From: Sphingobium cloacae
GTDB lineage: Bacteria; Pseudomonadota; Alphaproteobacteria; Sphingomonadales; Sphingomonadaceae
Assembly: GCF_002355855.1 (NCBI RefSeq)
Contig: NZ_AP017655.1
Coordinates: 2,075,501 to 2,139,500 of the forward strand
Direction of reading: 5' to 3'
DNA length: 64,000 nucleotides
Each line of letters begins with the position of its first letter. Position 1 is the first letter of the stretch. Of the stretch, positions 1 through 8,596 are shown in pieces. The notes beneath the pieces are model-generated. The model was not told the origin of the DNA and searched no databases. It worked only from the letters and a program-made list of their open reading frames with translations. The translations under genes were made by a program, and so were the position numbers.

Positions 1-1
1 T

Positions 2-571
2 GCCGCGTGCGATAGGCAATCGCCGCCTCCGGAGCAAGCGGCTGCGAACGCCGGAGCGCCCGCGCCCGTCACCAGCGGCGAAGCGACCGCCCCCGCCGCG
101 AGCGGCAAGGGCGACTTCAGCTATACACTGGATCGGTCCAAGGCCGGAACCCCCGCCCCCGACATCCGCTTCCGCAATCCCGATGGCGGGGACGCGACGC
201 TCCGGGATTTCGCGGGCAAGCCGATGCTGGTCAATCTCTGGGCGACATGGTGCGCGCCTTGCGTGGCGGAGATGCCGACGCTGGATGCCGTGGCGGCTTC
301 CCATGGGCCAAAGGGCCTTGGCGTCCTCACCATCTCGCAGGACACGCAGGGCGAGAAGGCGATCGCCTCCTTCTTCGAGAAGCACGACCTGCCGCACCTC
401 AAGGGCTGGGTGGACCCGGAAAATGGTCTGGGCTTCCATTATGCGACCGGGATGCTGCCGACGACGGTCCTTTACGACGCGCAAGGCAAGGAAGTCGTCC
501 GGGTCATCGGCGCGATGGACTGGAACGGAGAGGAAGCCCGCAAGCTGCTCGAGGAGGCGATGGCGTCCTGA
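2..571 (+). CDS. TlpA-family thioredoxin-like lipoprotein (5' end outside window)
   Basis: The reading frame is open from the first bases and ends at TGA 569-571, so the start lies upstream of the window. The third visible codon is a Cys preceded by Ala-Ala, which looks like a lipobox and predicts a lipoprotein facing the periplasm. A Pro/Ala-rich linker of about 40 residues follows, then a TlpA/AhpC-type thioredoxin fold. The active site WCAPC is at 248-262, and the cis-Pro loop reads GMLPTT. Family members reduce or maintain periplasmic disulfides, for example during cytochrome c maturation or oxidative repair; the specific client cannot be read from the sequence. Confidence 0.85.
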   Translation, partial: AACDRQSPPPEQAAANAGAPAPVTSGEATAPAASGKGDFSYTLDRSKAGTPAPDIRFRNPDGGDATLRDFAGKPMLVNLWATWCAPCVAEMPTLDAVAASHGPKGLGVLTISQDTQGEKAIASFFEKHDLPHLKGWVDPENGLGFHYATGMLPTTVLYDAQGKEVVRVIGAMDWNGEEARKLLEEAMAS

Positions 572-591
572 ACGCGGCACGGAAGCACCGG

Positions 592-768
592 CTATAAGGG
601 TCGCGCTTCCCGCGCCACCAGCACAGGCACCCCGTCTCGTACCGGATAAGCCAGCCCCGCCGCATCCGACACCAGCTCGCTCCGCTCCGCGTCCCATCGC
701 AACGGGCCGCGCGTCGCCGGACATACCAGCTTGGCGAGCAGCCATGGATCGACCGGCACCGCGGTCAT
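592..768 (-). CDS. Trm112-family small protein (YcaR/UPF0434-like)
   Basis: This 58-residue frame starts at ATG 766-768 and ends at TAG 592-594. The order of motifs matches the Trm112/YcaR family: a CP-x-x-x-GPL segment near residue 18, a central acidic stretch, then [13 protein letters not shown] close to the C-terminus. The usual second Cys of the CPxC motif is absent (it reads CPATRGPL), so zinc binding is doubtful. It starts 13 bases after the stop of the LON-domain gene on the same strand, so the two are probably cotranscribed. Family members in eukaryotes activate methyltransferases; the bacterial role is not settled. Confidence 0.8.
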   Translation of the reverse strand: MTAVPVDPWLLAKLVCPATRGPLRWDAERSELVSDAAGLAYPVRDGVPVLVAREARPL

Positions 769-781
769 CGCCCCGCACCCC

Positions 782-1396
782 TCATTGCATTGTCGCGCCG
801 CCGTCGCGTTCGGCGCGGCCCACGATCTGCATCAATTGGATGATGAGGTCCGCCCGCTCGTTCAGCGTATCGGCCTCCAGCAAGGTCTGCTTCGCGGCGG
901 GGTCGAAGGGGGCGATCTGCGCGATGCCGTTCACCAGCGACTGGTCGTCCAGCCGCGCCACCGCCGTCCAGTCGACGACATAACCCAGCATCTTCGCGAA
1001 GCGCTGCGATTCCTGCTCCAGCGCCGCGCGCTCCACGGCGGAAAGCACCTCGTCCGGATCGGGCGCCTGCTCCACGTCCGCCTCGATCTGGCGGAAGGCG
1101 GTGGAGACCTCCAGTTCCCGCATCACGCGAAAACGCGCGAGCCCTTTGAGGACGATATTGAACCGCCCGTCGTCCAGCGCCTCGATATGGGAAATATGGC
1201 CCAGGCACCCCATGTCGAACAAAGCGGGCCTCAAACCGTCCCCGCGCGGCTGGATCATGCCGATGCGCCGGTCCCGCGCCATGGCGTCGTGGATCAGCGC
1301 CCGATAGCGCGGCTCGAAAATGTGCAGCGGCAAGTCCATCCCCGGCAGCAGCAAGGCCCCGGACAGCGGAAAGATCGAGACGCGCGCGGTCGGCAC
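782..1396 (-). CDS. LON peptidase substrate-binding domain protein
   Basis: The product has a single LON N-terminal (substrate-binding) domain without the AAA+ or protease parts. The opening [15 protein letters not shown] followed by [13 protein letters not shown] is the hallmark of this family, and the length of about 204 residues is typical. I chose the GTG at 1394-1396 because family members begin just before this motif. An in-frame ATG at 1456 would add 20 residues and overlap the upstream thioredoxin gene by 49 bases. It lies between the thioredoxin-TPR gene and the Trm112-like gene on the same strand, which suggests a protein quality-control operon. The biochemical role of stand-alone LON domains is unknown. 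Confidence 0.85.
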   Translation of the reverse strand: MPTARVSIFPLSGALLLPGMDLPLHIFEPRYRALIHDAMARDRRIGMIQPRGDGLRPALFDMGCLGHISHIEALDDGRFNIVLKGLARFRVMRELEVSTAFRQIEADVEQAPDPDEVLSAVERAALEQESQRFAKMLGYVVDWTAVARLDDQSLVNGIAQIAPFDPAAKQTLLEADTLNERADLIIQLMQIVGRAERDGGATMQ

Positions 1397-1407
1397 CGGC
1401 CGCGCCG

Positions 1408-2319
1408 TCAGGAAAAGAGGATCTGCGACAGTCGCCGCCGCTGCGCCGCGACCCACGGGTCCTCCAGCCCGACCGCGCCGAACAGCGTCAGCAACTGCGT
1501 GCGCGCCGCGCCTTCATTCCAGTCCCGGTCGCGCCGCACGATCTCCAGCAAGGCATCGGCCGCGCCGTCCCTGTCGCCATTGCCCATCAGGCCCGTGGCC
1601 AGTTCGAAGCGGGCTTCATGATCGTCGGGATCGGCGGCGACCCGCGCCTGCACGGCGGAAAGATCGGCCACCGGACGGGCATTGCGGGCGAGCGCGATGG
1701 CGGCCCGCGCCTGCTCGACATGGCTGTCCTTCGCGGCTTCGGACGGCAGGGCGTCCAATGCCGCCTCCGCCTCGTCCACCCGCTCCAGCGCCACGAGGGC
1801 ACGGGCGCGGCCCGACGCCACCTCGGCATTGTCCGGCGCCATCTGCGCGATCTGCTCGAACACCGACAGGGCGCGTTCATGCTCGCCGTCCGCCAGCATT
1901 TCCTCGCCCATGGCGATCAGGGGAGCGATCTCCTGGGCCTGCGCCTTTTCCTCCGATTCGATCGGAAGCTGGCTCAGAAGCTGGTCGAGATATTGCTTGA
2001 ACTGTCCCTCGGTCCGCGCCTGGCTCAGGTCCGCGACGGGCTGGCCCTGGAACACGGCATAGACGGTGGGGATCGATTGCACGCGGAACTGGGCGGCGAT
2101 GAACTTGTCCTCATCGACATTGATCTTGACCAGCTTCACGCCCTTGGACGCATAATCGGCGCAGACCTTCTCCATGACGGGGGCGAGCTGCTTGCACGGC
2201 CCGCACCATTCCGCCCAGAAATCCACGATCACCAATTGGGTATGCGACGGCTCCACCACGTCCCGGCGAAACGCCTCTACCGACGCCTTGTCGCCGTCGC
2301 TCAATCCCAGGGTTGCCAC
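1408..2319 (-). CDS. ybbN: Thioredoxin-TPR co-chaperone (YbbN/CnoX type)
   Basis: A 303-residue cytoplasmic protein with an N-terminal thioredoxin domain (about residues 10-115, active site WCGPC at 38-42) and a C-terminal TPR-like helical half (about 130-300, Ala/Arg/Glu-rich repeats). This architecture is that of YbbN/CnoX, a holdase that protects proteins during bleach or oxidative stress and hands them to GroEL or DnaK. In E. coli the first active-site Cys is lost, whereas here both Cys are present, so redox activity is likely retained. It is the first gene of a minus-strand run with the LON-domain and Trm112-like genes. Confidence 0.9.
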   Translation of the reverse strand: MATLGLSDGDKASVEAFRRDVVEPSHTQLVIVDFWAEWCGPCKQLAPVMEKVCADYASKGVKLVKINVDEDKFIAAQFRVQSIPTVYAVFQGQPVADLSQARTEGQFKQYLDQLLSQLPIESEEKAQAQEIAPLIAMGEEMLADGEHERALSVFEQIAQMAPDNAEVASGRARALVALERVDEAEAALDALPSEAAKDSHVEQARAAIALARNARPVADLSAVQARVAADPDDHEARFELATGLMGNGDRDGAADALLEIVRRDRDWNEGAARTQLLTLFGAVGLEDPWVAAQRRRLSQILFS

Positions 2320-2416
2320 GCTGTCGTCTCCTGCCTCATGCGGTGAATTCCGCTTCCATATAGCGGAATATGGGGAGCGTCACCCTCCCCTCACAAGGGC
2401 ACGGCGGCATGGCTGC

Positions 2417-3262
2417 TCAGAAAGTATAACCCACGCCCAGCGCGCCGATCCACTGGTTCTTCGATCCGGCGACGGACACGACCGGCGAATCGCCGTAACG
2501 GCCCAGCATCCGCGAATATCCGCCCAGCACGAAGACGGCCCATCCCTTGCGGATGTCGCCGGACAGGGACTTGCCCGCCGTCAGGTTGACGCCGACCTTC
2601 TTGAAACCCGCCTTGTCGCCTGCCCTGTCGTAGAGAGGCAGTCCCGACGCCGTGGCGTCCGCCCCGTCCACGTCATAATAATAGCGGCCATATTTCTTGC
2701 TCACATATTCCGCCGAGACGGACATGCCGACAAAGGTCGTGATCGAAAGCGGCGTCACATATTCGATGGCGGGGGTGATGACATAGCCCTTGTGCGCGCC
2801 CGCCACGTCCTTGGCGATCGCCACGCGCGCGGAGAGATTGTCATAGGCGCTGGTGATGACGCCGGTCTTGCCGATGCCGACGAAGCCGCCCACTTCCACC
2901 GCCATGTCCCGCTTGCCCAGCGCGCGGACGGCATCGTCCTTCATGCCCTTGCGGCTCGTGCGGTCGAACCGCAAATTGACCAGCGGCCCCAGTTCGAAAT
3001 CCACGCCGTCGCTGTCGCGATTGGGGATGGCGTCGACATAGAGGGCCGGGCCGCGCGTCCAGAAGGCGAAGTCATGCACCTTGCCCCGTGCCTGGGCGAT
3101 GGGGATGGCGCGATAATCGTCCGACCCTTCATAGCTGGGGATATAGGCCCCGCCGATGCCGATGGTCAGGCTGCTGTGATCTTCTTCCTGGGCGGAAGCC
3201 GACGGCGCAAGCGCCAGAGCCGCGGCCATGGGCCCGGCGGACAAAATGAAGCGGCGAATCAT
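2417..3262 (-). CDS. MipA/OmpV-family outer membrane protein
   Basis: The 281-residue product begins with a signal peptide (positive MIRR start, Ala/Leu-rich core, cleavage near the ASAQ site at about residues 24-28). It continues as a beta-rich protein with alternating hydrophobic strands and ends in Tyr-Thr-Phe, a C-terminal aromatic typical of outer membrane barrels. The segment GGAYIPSYEGSDDY soon after cleavage is characteristic of MipA/OmpV proteins (MltA-interacting scaffold or porin-like). The ATG at 3260-3262 is preceded by a GGAAGG ribosome site. The gene stands alone between the thioredoxin-TPR gene and pheA. The ligand or partner is not evident. Confidence 0.87.
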   Translation of the reverse strand: MIRRFILSAGPMAAALALAPSASAQEEDHSSLTIGIGGAYIPSYEGSDDYRAIPIAQARGKVHDFAFWTRGPALYVDAIPNRDSDGVDFELGPLVNLRFDRTSRKGMKDDAVRALGKRDMAVEVGGFVGIGKTGVITSAYDNLSARVAIAKDVAGAHKGYVITPAIEYVTPLSITTFVGMSVSAEYVSKKYGRYYYDVDGADATASGLPLYDRAGDKAGFKKVGVNLTAGKSLSGDIRKGWAVFVLGGYSRMLGRYGDSPVVSVAGSKNQWIGALGVGYTF

Positions 3263-3442
3263 GAACCTGGATTTCCTTCCCTTGAACCACGGCTGGAATG
3301 CTTCGAATGCCCGCAATGTTCCAGAGGCGCGCGCAACGCGGCGGCAACAGAAGGGATGGAACGCCTTCCGTCCCGCATATCCGGCCCTCGATCGTTTGCC
3401 GCCCTTTGGGAGGCATGGGACAATCGGCACCCGGCAAACCCT

Positions 3443-4333
3443 TCAGGTCCGCGGCCGCGCCTGCCGGTAGCTGCCCAGCATCCGCACCCATTTGGTGTGG
3501 AACTCCAGTTCCGCCAGCGCCCGGTCGATCGCGGGATCACCCGGCATCCCTTCGATGTCGCAGAAAAATTCCGTCGCCGCGAAGCTTGCGCCGCGCTGAT
3601 AGCTTTCCAGCTTCGTCATATTGACGCCATTGGTCGCAAAGCCGCCCATCGCCTTGTAAAGCGCGGCCGGAACATTCTTCACCTCGAACAGGAATGTCGT
3701 CATCACCGGCCCGACGCCGGGCTCGGGCATGTTCGCTTCGCGCGCCAGCACCAGGAAGCGCGTCATATTGTCGTCGCTATCCTCGATATTCTCCGCCACC
3801 AGCCGCAGGCCGTAAAGCTCCGCCGCCAGATAGGGCGCGATGGCGCCTTCCCCCGGCGTGCGCGTTTCCGCGACCAGCGCCGCCGCGCCCGCCGTATCGG
3901 CATAGGCGACCGGCTGGATACCCCGTTCCCGCAGATAATGGCGGCACTGGCCCAGCGCTTGCGGATGGCTGATCGCGCTTTTGACCGGCGTCGTGTCCGG
4001 CGCCATCAGGCAATGGCGGATGCGCAGGAAATATTCGTCGACGATGTGCAGCCCCGATTCGGGCAGCAGGAAATGCATGTCGGCGACGCGGCCATGCAGG
4101 CTGTTTTCGATCGGGATGATCGCCCGCGCGGCCTGCCCGTTGCGCACCGCATCGATCGCATCCTCGAACGCGAAGCAGGGAAGCGGCACGCAGCCGGGCG
4201 CATAGCCCAGCGCGGCCAGATGCGAATTGGCGCCCGGCGCGCCCTGATAGGCGACCGCCTTCGCCGGGTCGGCGGCGGCCTTCTCGCTAAGCTGGGCGAC
4301 GAGCGCGCGGGCGGGGGCGGGATAATTTTCCAT
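3443..4333 (-). CDS. pheA: Prephenate dehydratase
   Basis: A 296-residue monofunctional prephenate dehydratase, which converts prephenate to phenylpyruvate in phenylalanine synthesis. The catalytic PDT domain (about residues 25-205) shows AYQGAPGANSH, IIPIENSLHGRV and the DNMTRFLV segment with the catalytic Thr. A C-terminal ACT domain (about 210-290) follows, containing TKLESYQRG, which corresponds to the Phe-binding ESRP motif and implies feedback inhibition. No chorismate mutase domain is present. I took ATG 4331-4333 as the start because upstream codons lack similarity to the family. It is divergent from cycM, 185 bases away. Confidence 0.95.
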   Translation of the reverse strand: MENYPAPARALVAQLSEKAAADPAKAVAYQGAPGANSHLAALGYAPGCVPLPCFAFEDAIDAVRNGQAARAIIPIENSLHGRVADMHFLLPESGLHIVDEYFLRIRHCLMAPDTTPVKSAISHPQALGQCRHYLRERGIQPVAYADTAGAAALVAETRTPGEGAIAPYLAAELYGLRLVAENIEDSDDNMTRFLVLAREANMPEPGVGPVMTTFLFEVKNVPAALYKAMGGFATNGVNMTKLESYQRGASFAATEFFCDIEGMPGDPAIDRALAELEFHTKWVRMLGSYRQARPRT

Positions 4334-4518
4334 CGGTGGCTGCGCGCTTAAGCTCTCCCCTCCACGCGCGCAAGCATCCGGCGGCCATTTTCCGCGAAGG
4401 GGGAAAGGGGCGCTTTTGCCCTCAACCATGCTTGCACGTTCGCGATTGCGACATTATGGCAGCGCGCAGAGGGGGCGCGGGTAGCCGCCAGAACAGAAAT
4501 TCAAGGGATAGCGAGCGA

Positions 4519-5145
4519 ATGGGCGATCGTTTCAACACCATTGCAGGCTGGGCGTTGTTTGCAGGGATCATCGCGCTGGGCGGCGCCATCGTCAGCTCCC
4601 AATATTTCCATAGCGAACGCCCCGAAAAGATGGGCTATGCGATCGAGGGCGTCGAAGCGGAAGGCGAAGGCGGCGGCGACAGCGGCCCCGGCCTCAACAC
4701 CTTGCTGGCGCAGGCCGACGTCGCGGCCGGTGAGAAGGTCTTCGCCAAGTGCGCGGCCTGCCACACGGTAAATCAGGGCGGCGCCAACGGCATCGGTCCC
4801 AATCTCTACGCGACGGTGGGCGATGAAATCGGTCACGGCAAGGCAGGCTTCGCCTTCTCCGACGCGCTCAAGAGCAAGGGTGGCACCTGGACCTTCGAAG
4901 CCATGGATCACTGGCTGAAGAGCCCGCGCGAATTCGCGCCGGGCACCAAGATGACCTTCGCGGGCCTGGGCAATCCGGTCGACCGCGCCAACCTGATCGC
5001 CTGGCTGAACACCCAGGGTTCGAACCTGCCTCTCCCGGCGGCTGACGCGGCTCCCGCGGCGGAAGGCGACAATGCCGCCGCTCCCGCCGGGGGCGCGAAC
5101 GCCGCCAATTCAGCGGAAGCGCCTGCCGCAAACGCCGCCGAATAA
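4519..5145 (+). CDS. cycM: Membrane-anchored cytochrome c (CycM/c552 type)
   Basis: The product has 208 residues: a single N-terminal transmembrane helix (about 8-26), a linker, then a class I cytochrome c domain with heme-binding CAACH at 78-82 and the axial Met in TKMTF at 145. A low-complexity Ala/Pro/Asn tail of about 35 residues follows. The uncleaved anchor plus c domain is the architecture of CycM, which passes electrons from the bc1 complex to aa3 oxidase in alphaproteobacteria. The ATG at 4519 has an AAGGGA ribosome site upstream. A strong terminator lies directly after the gene. Confidence 0.92.
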   Translation: MGDRFNTIAGWALFAGIIALGGAIVSSQYFHSERPEKMGYAIEGVEAEGEGGGDSGPGLNTLLAQADVAAGEKVFAKCAACHTVNQGGANGIGPNLYATVGDEIGHGKAGFAFSDALKSKGGTWTFEAMDHWLKSPREFAPGTKMTFAGLGNPVDRANLIAWLNTQGSNLPLPAADAAPAAEGDNAAAPAGGANAANSAEAPAANAAE

Positions 5146-5166
5146 ACAGAGGCCGCATGAATCATG

Positions 5167-5199
5167 AGGAGCGTGGCCATGGCCGCGCTCCTTTTGTTT
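5167..5199 (+). terminator. Rho-independent terminator of cycM
   Basis: A GC-rich inverted repeat (GGAGCG-x-GGCC / GGCC-x-CGCTCC) forms a near-perfect 12-bp stem and is followed directly by TTTTGTTTT. It starts about 20 bases after the cycM stop, in the right orientation. Confidence 0.9.
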
Positions 5200-5420
5200 T
5201 AGGCTGGAAACGTCAGCATCCCCCATGGGCATGACGGCTTGCGGCCGGACGGAGCGTCCATGCCCGCTTCAGGCAGCATAACGCCAAGGAGCCCGTATCG
5301 GACGGAGGAACGAGGTTCCCACCTTCGCAACAGCACCGCTGGGTCTTGAACCCCGCCCGCAAACGCCATCGCGCTCATCCTGCACCCCACGATCGATGCC
5401 AGGCCGCCCCGCGACCAGCC
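5200..5420. other. Non-coding interval with several hairpins, possible structured RNA
   Basis: No open frame here looks real. The interval contains compact inverted repeats: GCTG/CAGC at its left end, GGGCATG/CATGCCC flanking CGGC/GCCG, and GGAAC-GAG-GTTCC. The stems are closely spaced, as in a small structured RNA. Either strand is possible. I could not match it confidently to 6S, SRP, RNase P or tmRNA by eye. Confidence 0.35.
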
Positions 5421-6737
5421 TCACCGTTCCGCGATGAGCAGCTTGTCGATCTTGCGTCCATCCATGTCGACCACCTCGAAACGCCATCCCTGATCGTCGA
5501 CATAATCGCCCACTTCCGGCAGGCGCTTGAGCAGCCACAAGGCGTGGCCCGCGACCGTCGCATAATCGCGGTCTTCCGGCAGGGCGATGCCGATCCGCTC
5601 GGCAAGCTGGTCGACCGGCATCTGCCCGGACACCAGCAGGCTGCCGTCCTCGCGCTCGACCAGATCGGGCTCCTCGTCCCTGTCCCGGTCCGAAGCGAAA
5701 TGCCCGGCAATGGCCGACAGCAGGTCGGCAGGCGTCACGATCCCTTCGAAATGCCCATATTCGTCATGCACCATCACCATCGGCACGTCGGACCGGCGCA
5801 GCACCTCCAGCGCGTCCATCGCATCGACCTGATCGGGCACCACCTCCGCCTTGCGGATCAGCGCTTCCAGATCCAGCATTTCTCCCCGGAACAGCGCCGC
5901 CATGATGTCGCGCGCCTGGACGACGCCGACCAGATCCTCCACCGATCCGCGTCCTACCGGCAGACGGGTATGCGGCGTTTCCAACAGACGGGCGCGAATC
6001 GTCGCTTCGTCCGCGCCGATGTCGATCCAGTCCACATCCATGCGTTGCGTCATCACCTCGCGCACCGGCCGGTCGGCCAGCCGCACCACGCCGGAAATGA
6101 TCGCCCGCTCGCTTTCCTCGATCACGCCCGACCGGCTGGCTTCCGCCACGATCAGGTGCAATTCCTCCGCCGTCACATGATCCTCCGACTCGCGGGTCAT
6201 GCCCAGCAGGCGGAAGATCAGCGCGCTCGACCCGTCCAACACCCACACCAGCGGCGCGGTCAGCTTCGCCAGCCATTGCATCGGCTTGGCGACCAGCACG
6301 GCGATGGCTTCAGGCCGGCGCAGCGCGAACTGCTTGGGGACCAGCTCGCCGATGATGAGCGAGGCATAGGTCGTCGCGCCGATCACCAGCGCGAAGCCCA
6401 GATTTTGCGCCAGACTGGGCGACAGGCCCAGCAGCCCCAGCCGCTCGCCCACCGGCCCGCCAAGGCTCGCGCCCGAATAGGCGCCCGCGATGATGCCGAT
6501 CAGCGTGATGCCGATCTGCACGGTGGAAAGGAACTTGCCCGGATCGGACGCCAGCGCCAGCGCCGACCGCGCGCCGCGCCGCCCCGCCTTCTCCATCGCT
6601 TGCAGGCGCGGCTTGCGCGCGGACACGATGGCCAGCTCCGACATGGCGAACACGCCGTTCAGCGCCACCAGCGCGAGGATGATGAAGAGATCGACCCAGG
6701 GAAAGGGCGACAGCGAATGAGGGGGGATCGTGGCCAT
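5421..6737 (-). CDS. CNNM/CorC-type transporter-associated protein (hemolysin family)
   Basis: A 438-residue integral membrane protein with the order CNNM/DUF21 domain (about 1-195, three to four transmembrane helices, including FIILALVALNGVFAMSE), two CBS domains (about 205-330, RLPVGRG and VMVHDEYGHFEGIVT segments) and a C-terminal CorC/HlyC domain (about 345-438). Homologues take part in Mg2+/Co2+ efflux or resistance; the hemolysin label is historical. The ATG at 6735-6737 is preferred over a TTG nine bases upstream. It is divergent from the OmpA lipoprotein gene, and 150 bases separate them. Confidence 0.93.
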   Translation of the reverse strand: MATIPPHSLSPFPWVDLFIILALVALNGVFAMSELAIVSARKPRLQAMEKAGRRGARSALALASDPGKFLSTVQIGITLIGIIAGAYSGASLGGPVGERLGLLGLSPSLAQNLGFALVIGATTYASLIIGELVPKQFALRRPEAIAVLVAKPMQWLAKLTAPLVWVLDGSSALIFRLLGMTRESEDHVTAEELHLIVAEASRSGVIEESERAIISGVVRLADRPVREVMTQRMDVDWIDIGADEATIRARLLETPHTRLPVGRGSVEDLVGVVQARDIMAALFRGEMLDLEALIRKAEVVPDQVDAMDALEVLRRSDVPMVMVHDEYGHFEGIVTPADLLSAIAGHFASDRDRDEEPDLVEREDGSLLVSGQMPVDQLAERIGIALPEDRDYATVAGHALWLLKRLPEVGDYVDDQGWRFEVVDMDGRKIDKLLIAER

Positions 6738-6889
6738 GGCGGTCAATATTCCCCCTATAACGCCTATTCTTTCAATTTCACAACAGTCCCCTCATGGTGC
6801 ATTCAGTTCGCTAGTGGAACAAAATGCGCCACTCGACATTTGAACGTCATCGTCCCCCGAGGGACGCATAAGACAAGGGATCAGGACCG

Positions 6890-7570
6890 ATGAAGACTTC
6901 CTACGCTATCATGAGCGCCATGGGCCTTGCCGCGATGTTGGCGACCACCGCCTGCACCACCGATCCCGAGACCGGGAATCGCCAGGTTTCGAAGGCAGCA
7001 ATCGGCGGCATCGGCGGTGCGCTGGGCGGCTATCTGCTGGGCGATCTGGTCGGCGGGCGGCATGACCGCACCGAAAAGATACTGGGCGCGGGCATCGGCG
7101 CCATCGCGGGCGCGGGCATCGGCAGCTATATGGACGCGCAGGAACGCAAGCTGCGCGAGCAGACCGCGGGGACAGGCGTCGACGTGATTCGCGACGGCGA
7201 CAATCTGCTGCTCCGCATGCCCTCGGGCATTACCTTCGGCTTCGACAGCGCCACGGTGCAGCCGCAGTTCCAGCCGACGCTGAACGATGTGGCGTCGGTT
7301 CTGGCGCAATATCCCAAAACCTATATCGACATATATGGCCATACCGACAGCGACGGCAGCGACGCCTATAATCAGAGCCTGTCCGAACGGCGCGCCCAGT
7401 CGGTCGCCAATTACCTGACCAGCCACGGCGTCCAGTCCGCCCGCATCGCGACGCGCGGCTTCGGCGAGACGCAGCCCATCGCCTCCAATACGACGGAAGA
7501 AGGCAAGGCCGCCAATCGCCGCGTCGAAATCAAGGTCGCGCCCGTCACCGAAGCCGACGTGCGCTCCTGA
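6890..7570 (+). CDS. OmpA-family lipoprotein with glycine zipper (YiaD-like)
   Basis: The 226-residue product starts with a lipoprotein signal ending in TTAC (Cys22). It continues with a Gly-zipper hydrophobic region (about 33-75: repeated GGIGGALGGYLLG-like stretches) and ends in an OmpA C-terminal peptidoglycan-binding domain (about 110-220). That domain has FGFDSATV, IYGHTDSDGS and NRRVEIKV motifs. The protein is predicted to anchor the outer membrane to peptidoglycan, like YiaD or Pal-related proteins. A symmetric hairpin lies just downstream. Confidence 0.92.
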   Translation: MKTSYAIMSAMGLAAMLATTACTTDPETGNRQVSKAAIGGIGGALGGYLLGDLVGGRHDRTEKILGAGIGAIAGAGIGSYMDAQERKLREQTAGTGVDVIRDGDNLLLRMPSGITFGFDSATVQPQFQPTLNDVASVLAQYPKTYIDIYGHTDSDGSDAYNQSLSERRAQSVANYLTSHGVQSARIATRGFGETQPIASNTTEEGKAANRRVEIKVAPVTEADVRS

Positions 7571-7576
7571 TCCCCT

Positions 7577-7607
7577 CGATGGCCCCTCCCAGGCGTGGAG
7601 GGGTCAT
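7577..7607 (+). terminator. Hairpin after the OmpA lipoprotein gene
   Basis: The inverted repeat GATGGCCCCTCC / GGAGGGGTCATC has an 11-12 bp stem and a 7-base loop. No T-run follows, so it may be a weak terminator or an mRNA-stabilising 3' end. Confidence 0.5.
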
Positions 7608-7621
7608 CCGCCGGCTGCGAA

Positions 7622-7972
7622 ATGGGATCAAAACCTCTGGACCGCGATCAAATCGCCCGCGACTTCGCCGCAGCCGTCAACATGGGCGTCGAAGAACTGG
7701 CAGAATGGCTCGATACGCCTGAGAGCAAGGCCGTCGGCTGGAAGGGCGCCGACGGGAAGGCGCGGGAAAGCGTCGGCCACGCCAGCGGCCGGCGGATTGT
7801 CGGGATTCTGGGCATGGCGCGCAACGAACTGAGCGCCGACGACTATGCGCATATGCGCAAGGTGGTGAGCTATATAAGGCGTCACACGGCGCAACAGCCC
7901 GCCAATATCGTTACGTCCCGCTGGCGTTATTCACTGAAAAACTGGGGGCACGATCCCCTGAAGGCCCTCTGA
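7622..7972 (+). CDS. DUF3140 domain protein
   Basis: A 116-residue cytoplasmic protein whose middle and end (SVGHASGRRIV, DDYAHMRKVVSYIRRH, WRYSLKNWGHDPLK) match the DUF3140 family, a small-protein family of unknown function. The N-terminal part carries a conserved helical segment around ELAEWLDTPESKAVGW. An in-frame GTG 27 bases upstream at 7595 would add nine residues; neither start has a clear ribosome site. The gene is convergent with marC, and six bases separate the two ends. Confidence 0.82.
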   Translation: MGSKPLDRDQIARDFAAAVNMGVEELAEWLDTPESKAVGWKGADGKARESVGHASGRRIVGILGMARNELSADDYAHMRKVVSYIRRHTAQQPANIVTSRWRYSLKNWGHDPLKAL

Positions 7973-7978
7973 TCGGCC

Positions 7979-8596
7979 TCAGAAACTCGATTTCAGCCCG
8001 TCGATCACGAACTGCGCCGCCAGCGCGGCCAGCAGCACGCCCAGCAGGCGGGTGATGACCGCTTCGATCTTCTGCCCCAGCAGCGCCATGATCGGCCCCG
8101 CCGCCAGCAGCGACCCCAGCATCAGCGCCAGAGTCAGCCCGACCGCGCCCAGCACCACCAACCGTTCCGTCAGGCCGTCGGCGCGTGACATCATCAGCAT
8201 GACGGTCGCGATGGAGCCCGGCCCCGCGATCATCGGCATCGCCATGGGAAAGACGGAGACATCCTCCACCTCCGGCGTGTCGGCGATCTTCTGCGCGCGG
8301 TTCTCGCGCCGTTCGGTCCGCTTTTCGAACACCATGTCCATGGCGATCATGAACAGCATGATCCCGCCCGCGATCCGGAAGCTGTCCAGTTCGATGCCCA
8401 GGATATGGAGCAACTGCTTGCCCCACAGCGCGAAGACGAACAGGATCGCCGTTGCGATCACGACAGCCCGGATCGCCATGCTGCGCCGCTGCGCCACACT
8501 CGCGCCGGTGGTGAGGCTCGCATAGATCGGCGCGCAGCCCGGCGGGTCGATCACCACGAACAGGGTGACGAAGGCCGAGAGGAAAAGCTCGCTCAT
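7979..8596 (-). CDS. MarC-family integral membrane protein
   Basis: The 205-residue product has six predicted hydrophobic helices, opening with LFLSAFVTLFVVIDPPGCAP, the family signature (Asp-Pro near the first helix). A second copy of the repeat around MPMIAGPGSIATVM is characteristic of MarC/NAAT proteins. The substrate is not known; the multiple antibiotic resistance name was not upheld for E. coli MarC. Its ATG overlaps the stop of the preceding gene by four bases (ATGA), so it is the last cistron of a five-gene operon. Confidence 0.92.
   Translation of the reverse strand: MSELFLSAFVTLFVVIDPPGCAPIYASLTTGASVAQRRSMAIRAVVIATAILFVFALWGKQLLHILGIELDSFRIAGGIMLFMIAMDMVFEKRTERRENRAQKIADTPEVEDVSVFPMAMPMIAGPGSIATVMLMMSRADGLTERLVVLGAVGLTLALMLGSLLAAGPIMALLGQKIEAVITRLLGVLLAALAAQFVIDGLKSSF

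Noticed and set aside
2174-4351. Long plus-strand frame across the MipA and pheA genes.
   Set aside because: The minus-strand genes show clear families, while this product is Arg/His-rich antisense sequence without a start signal.
5200-5420. Identification of the interval as SRP RNA, tmRNA, RNase P RNA or 6S RNA.
   Set aside because: The conserved elements I know (for example the SRP tetraloop region) are not present, and 6S folding could not be shown by eye; kept only as an unassigned structured candidate.
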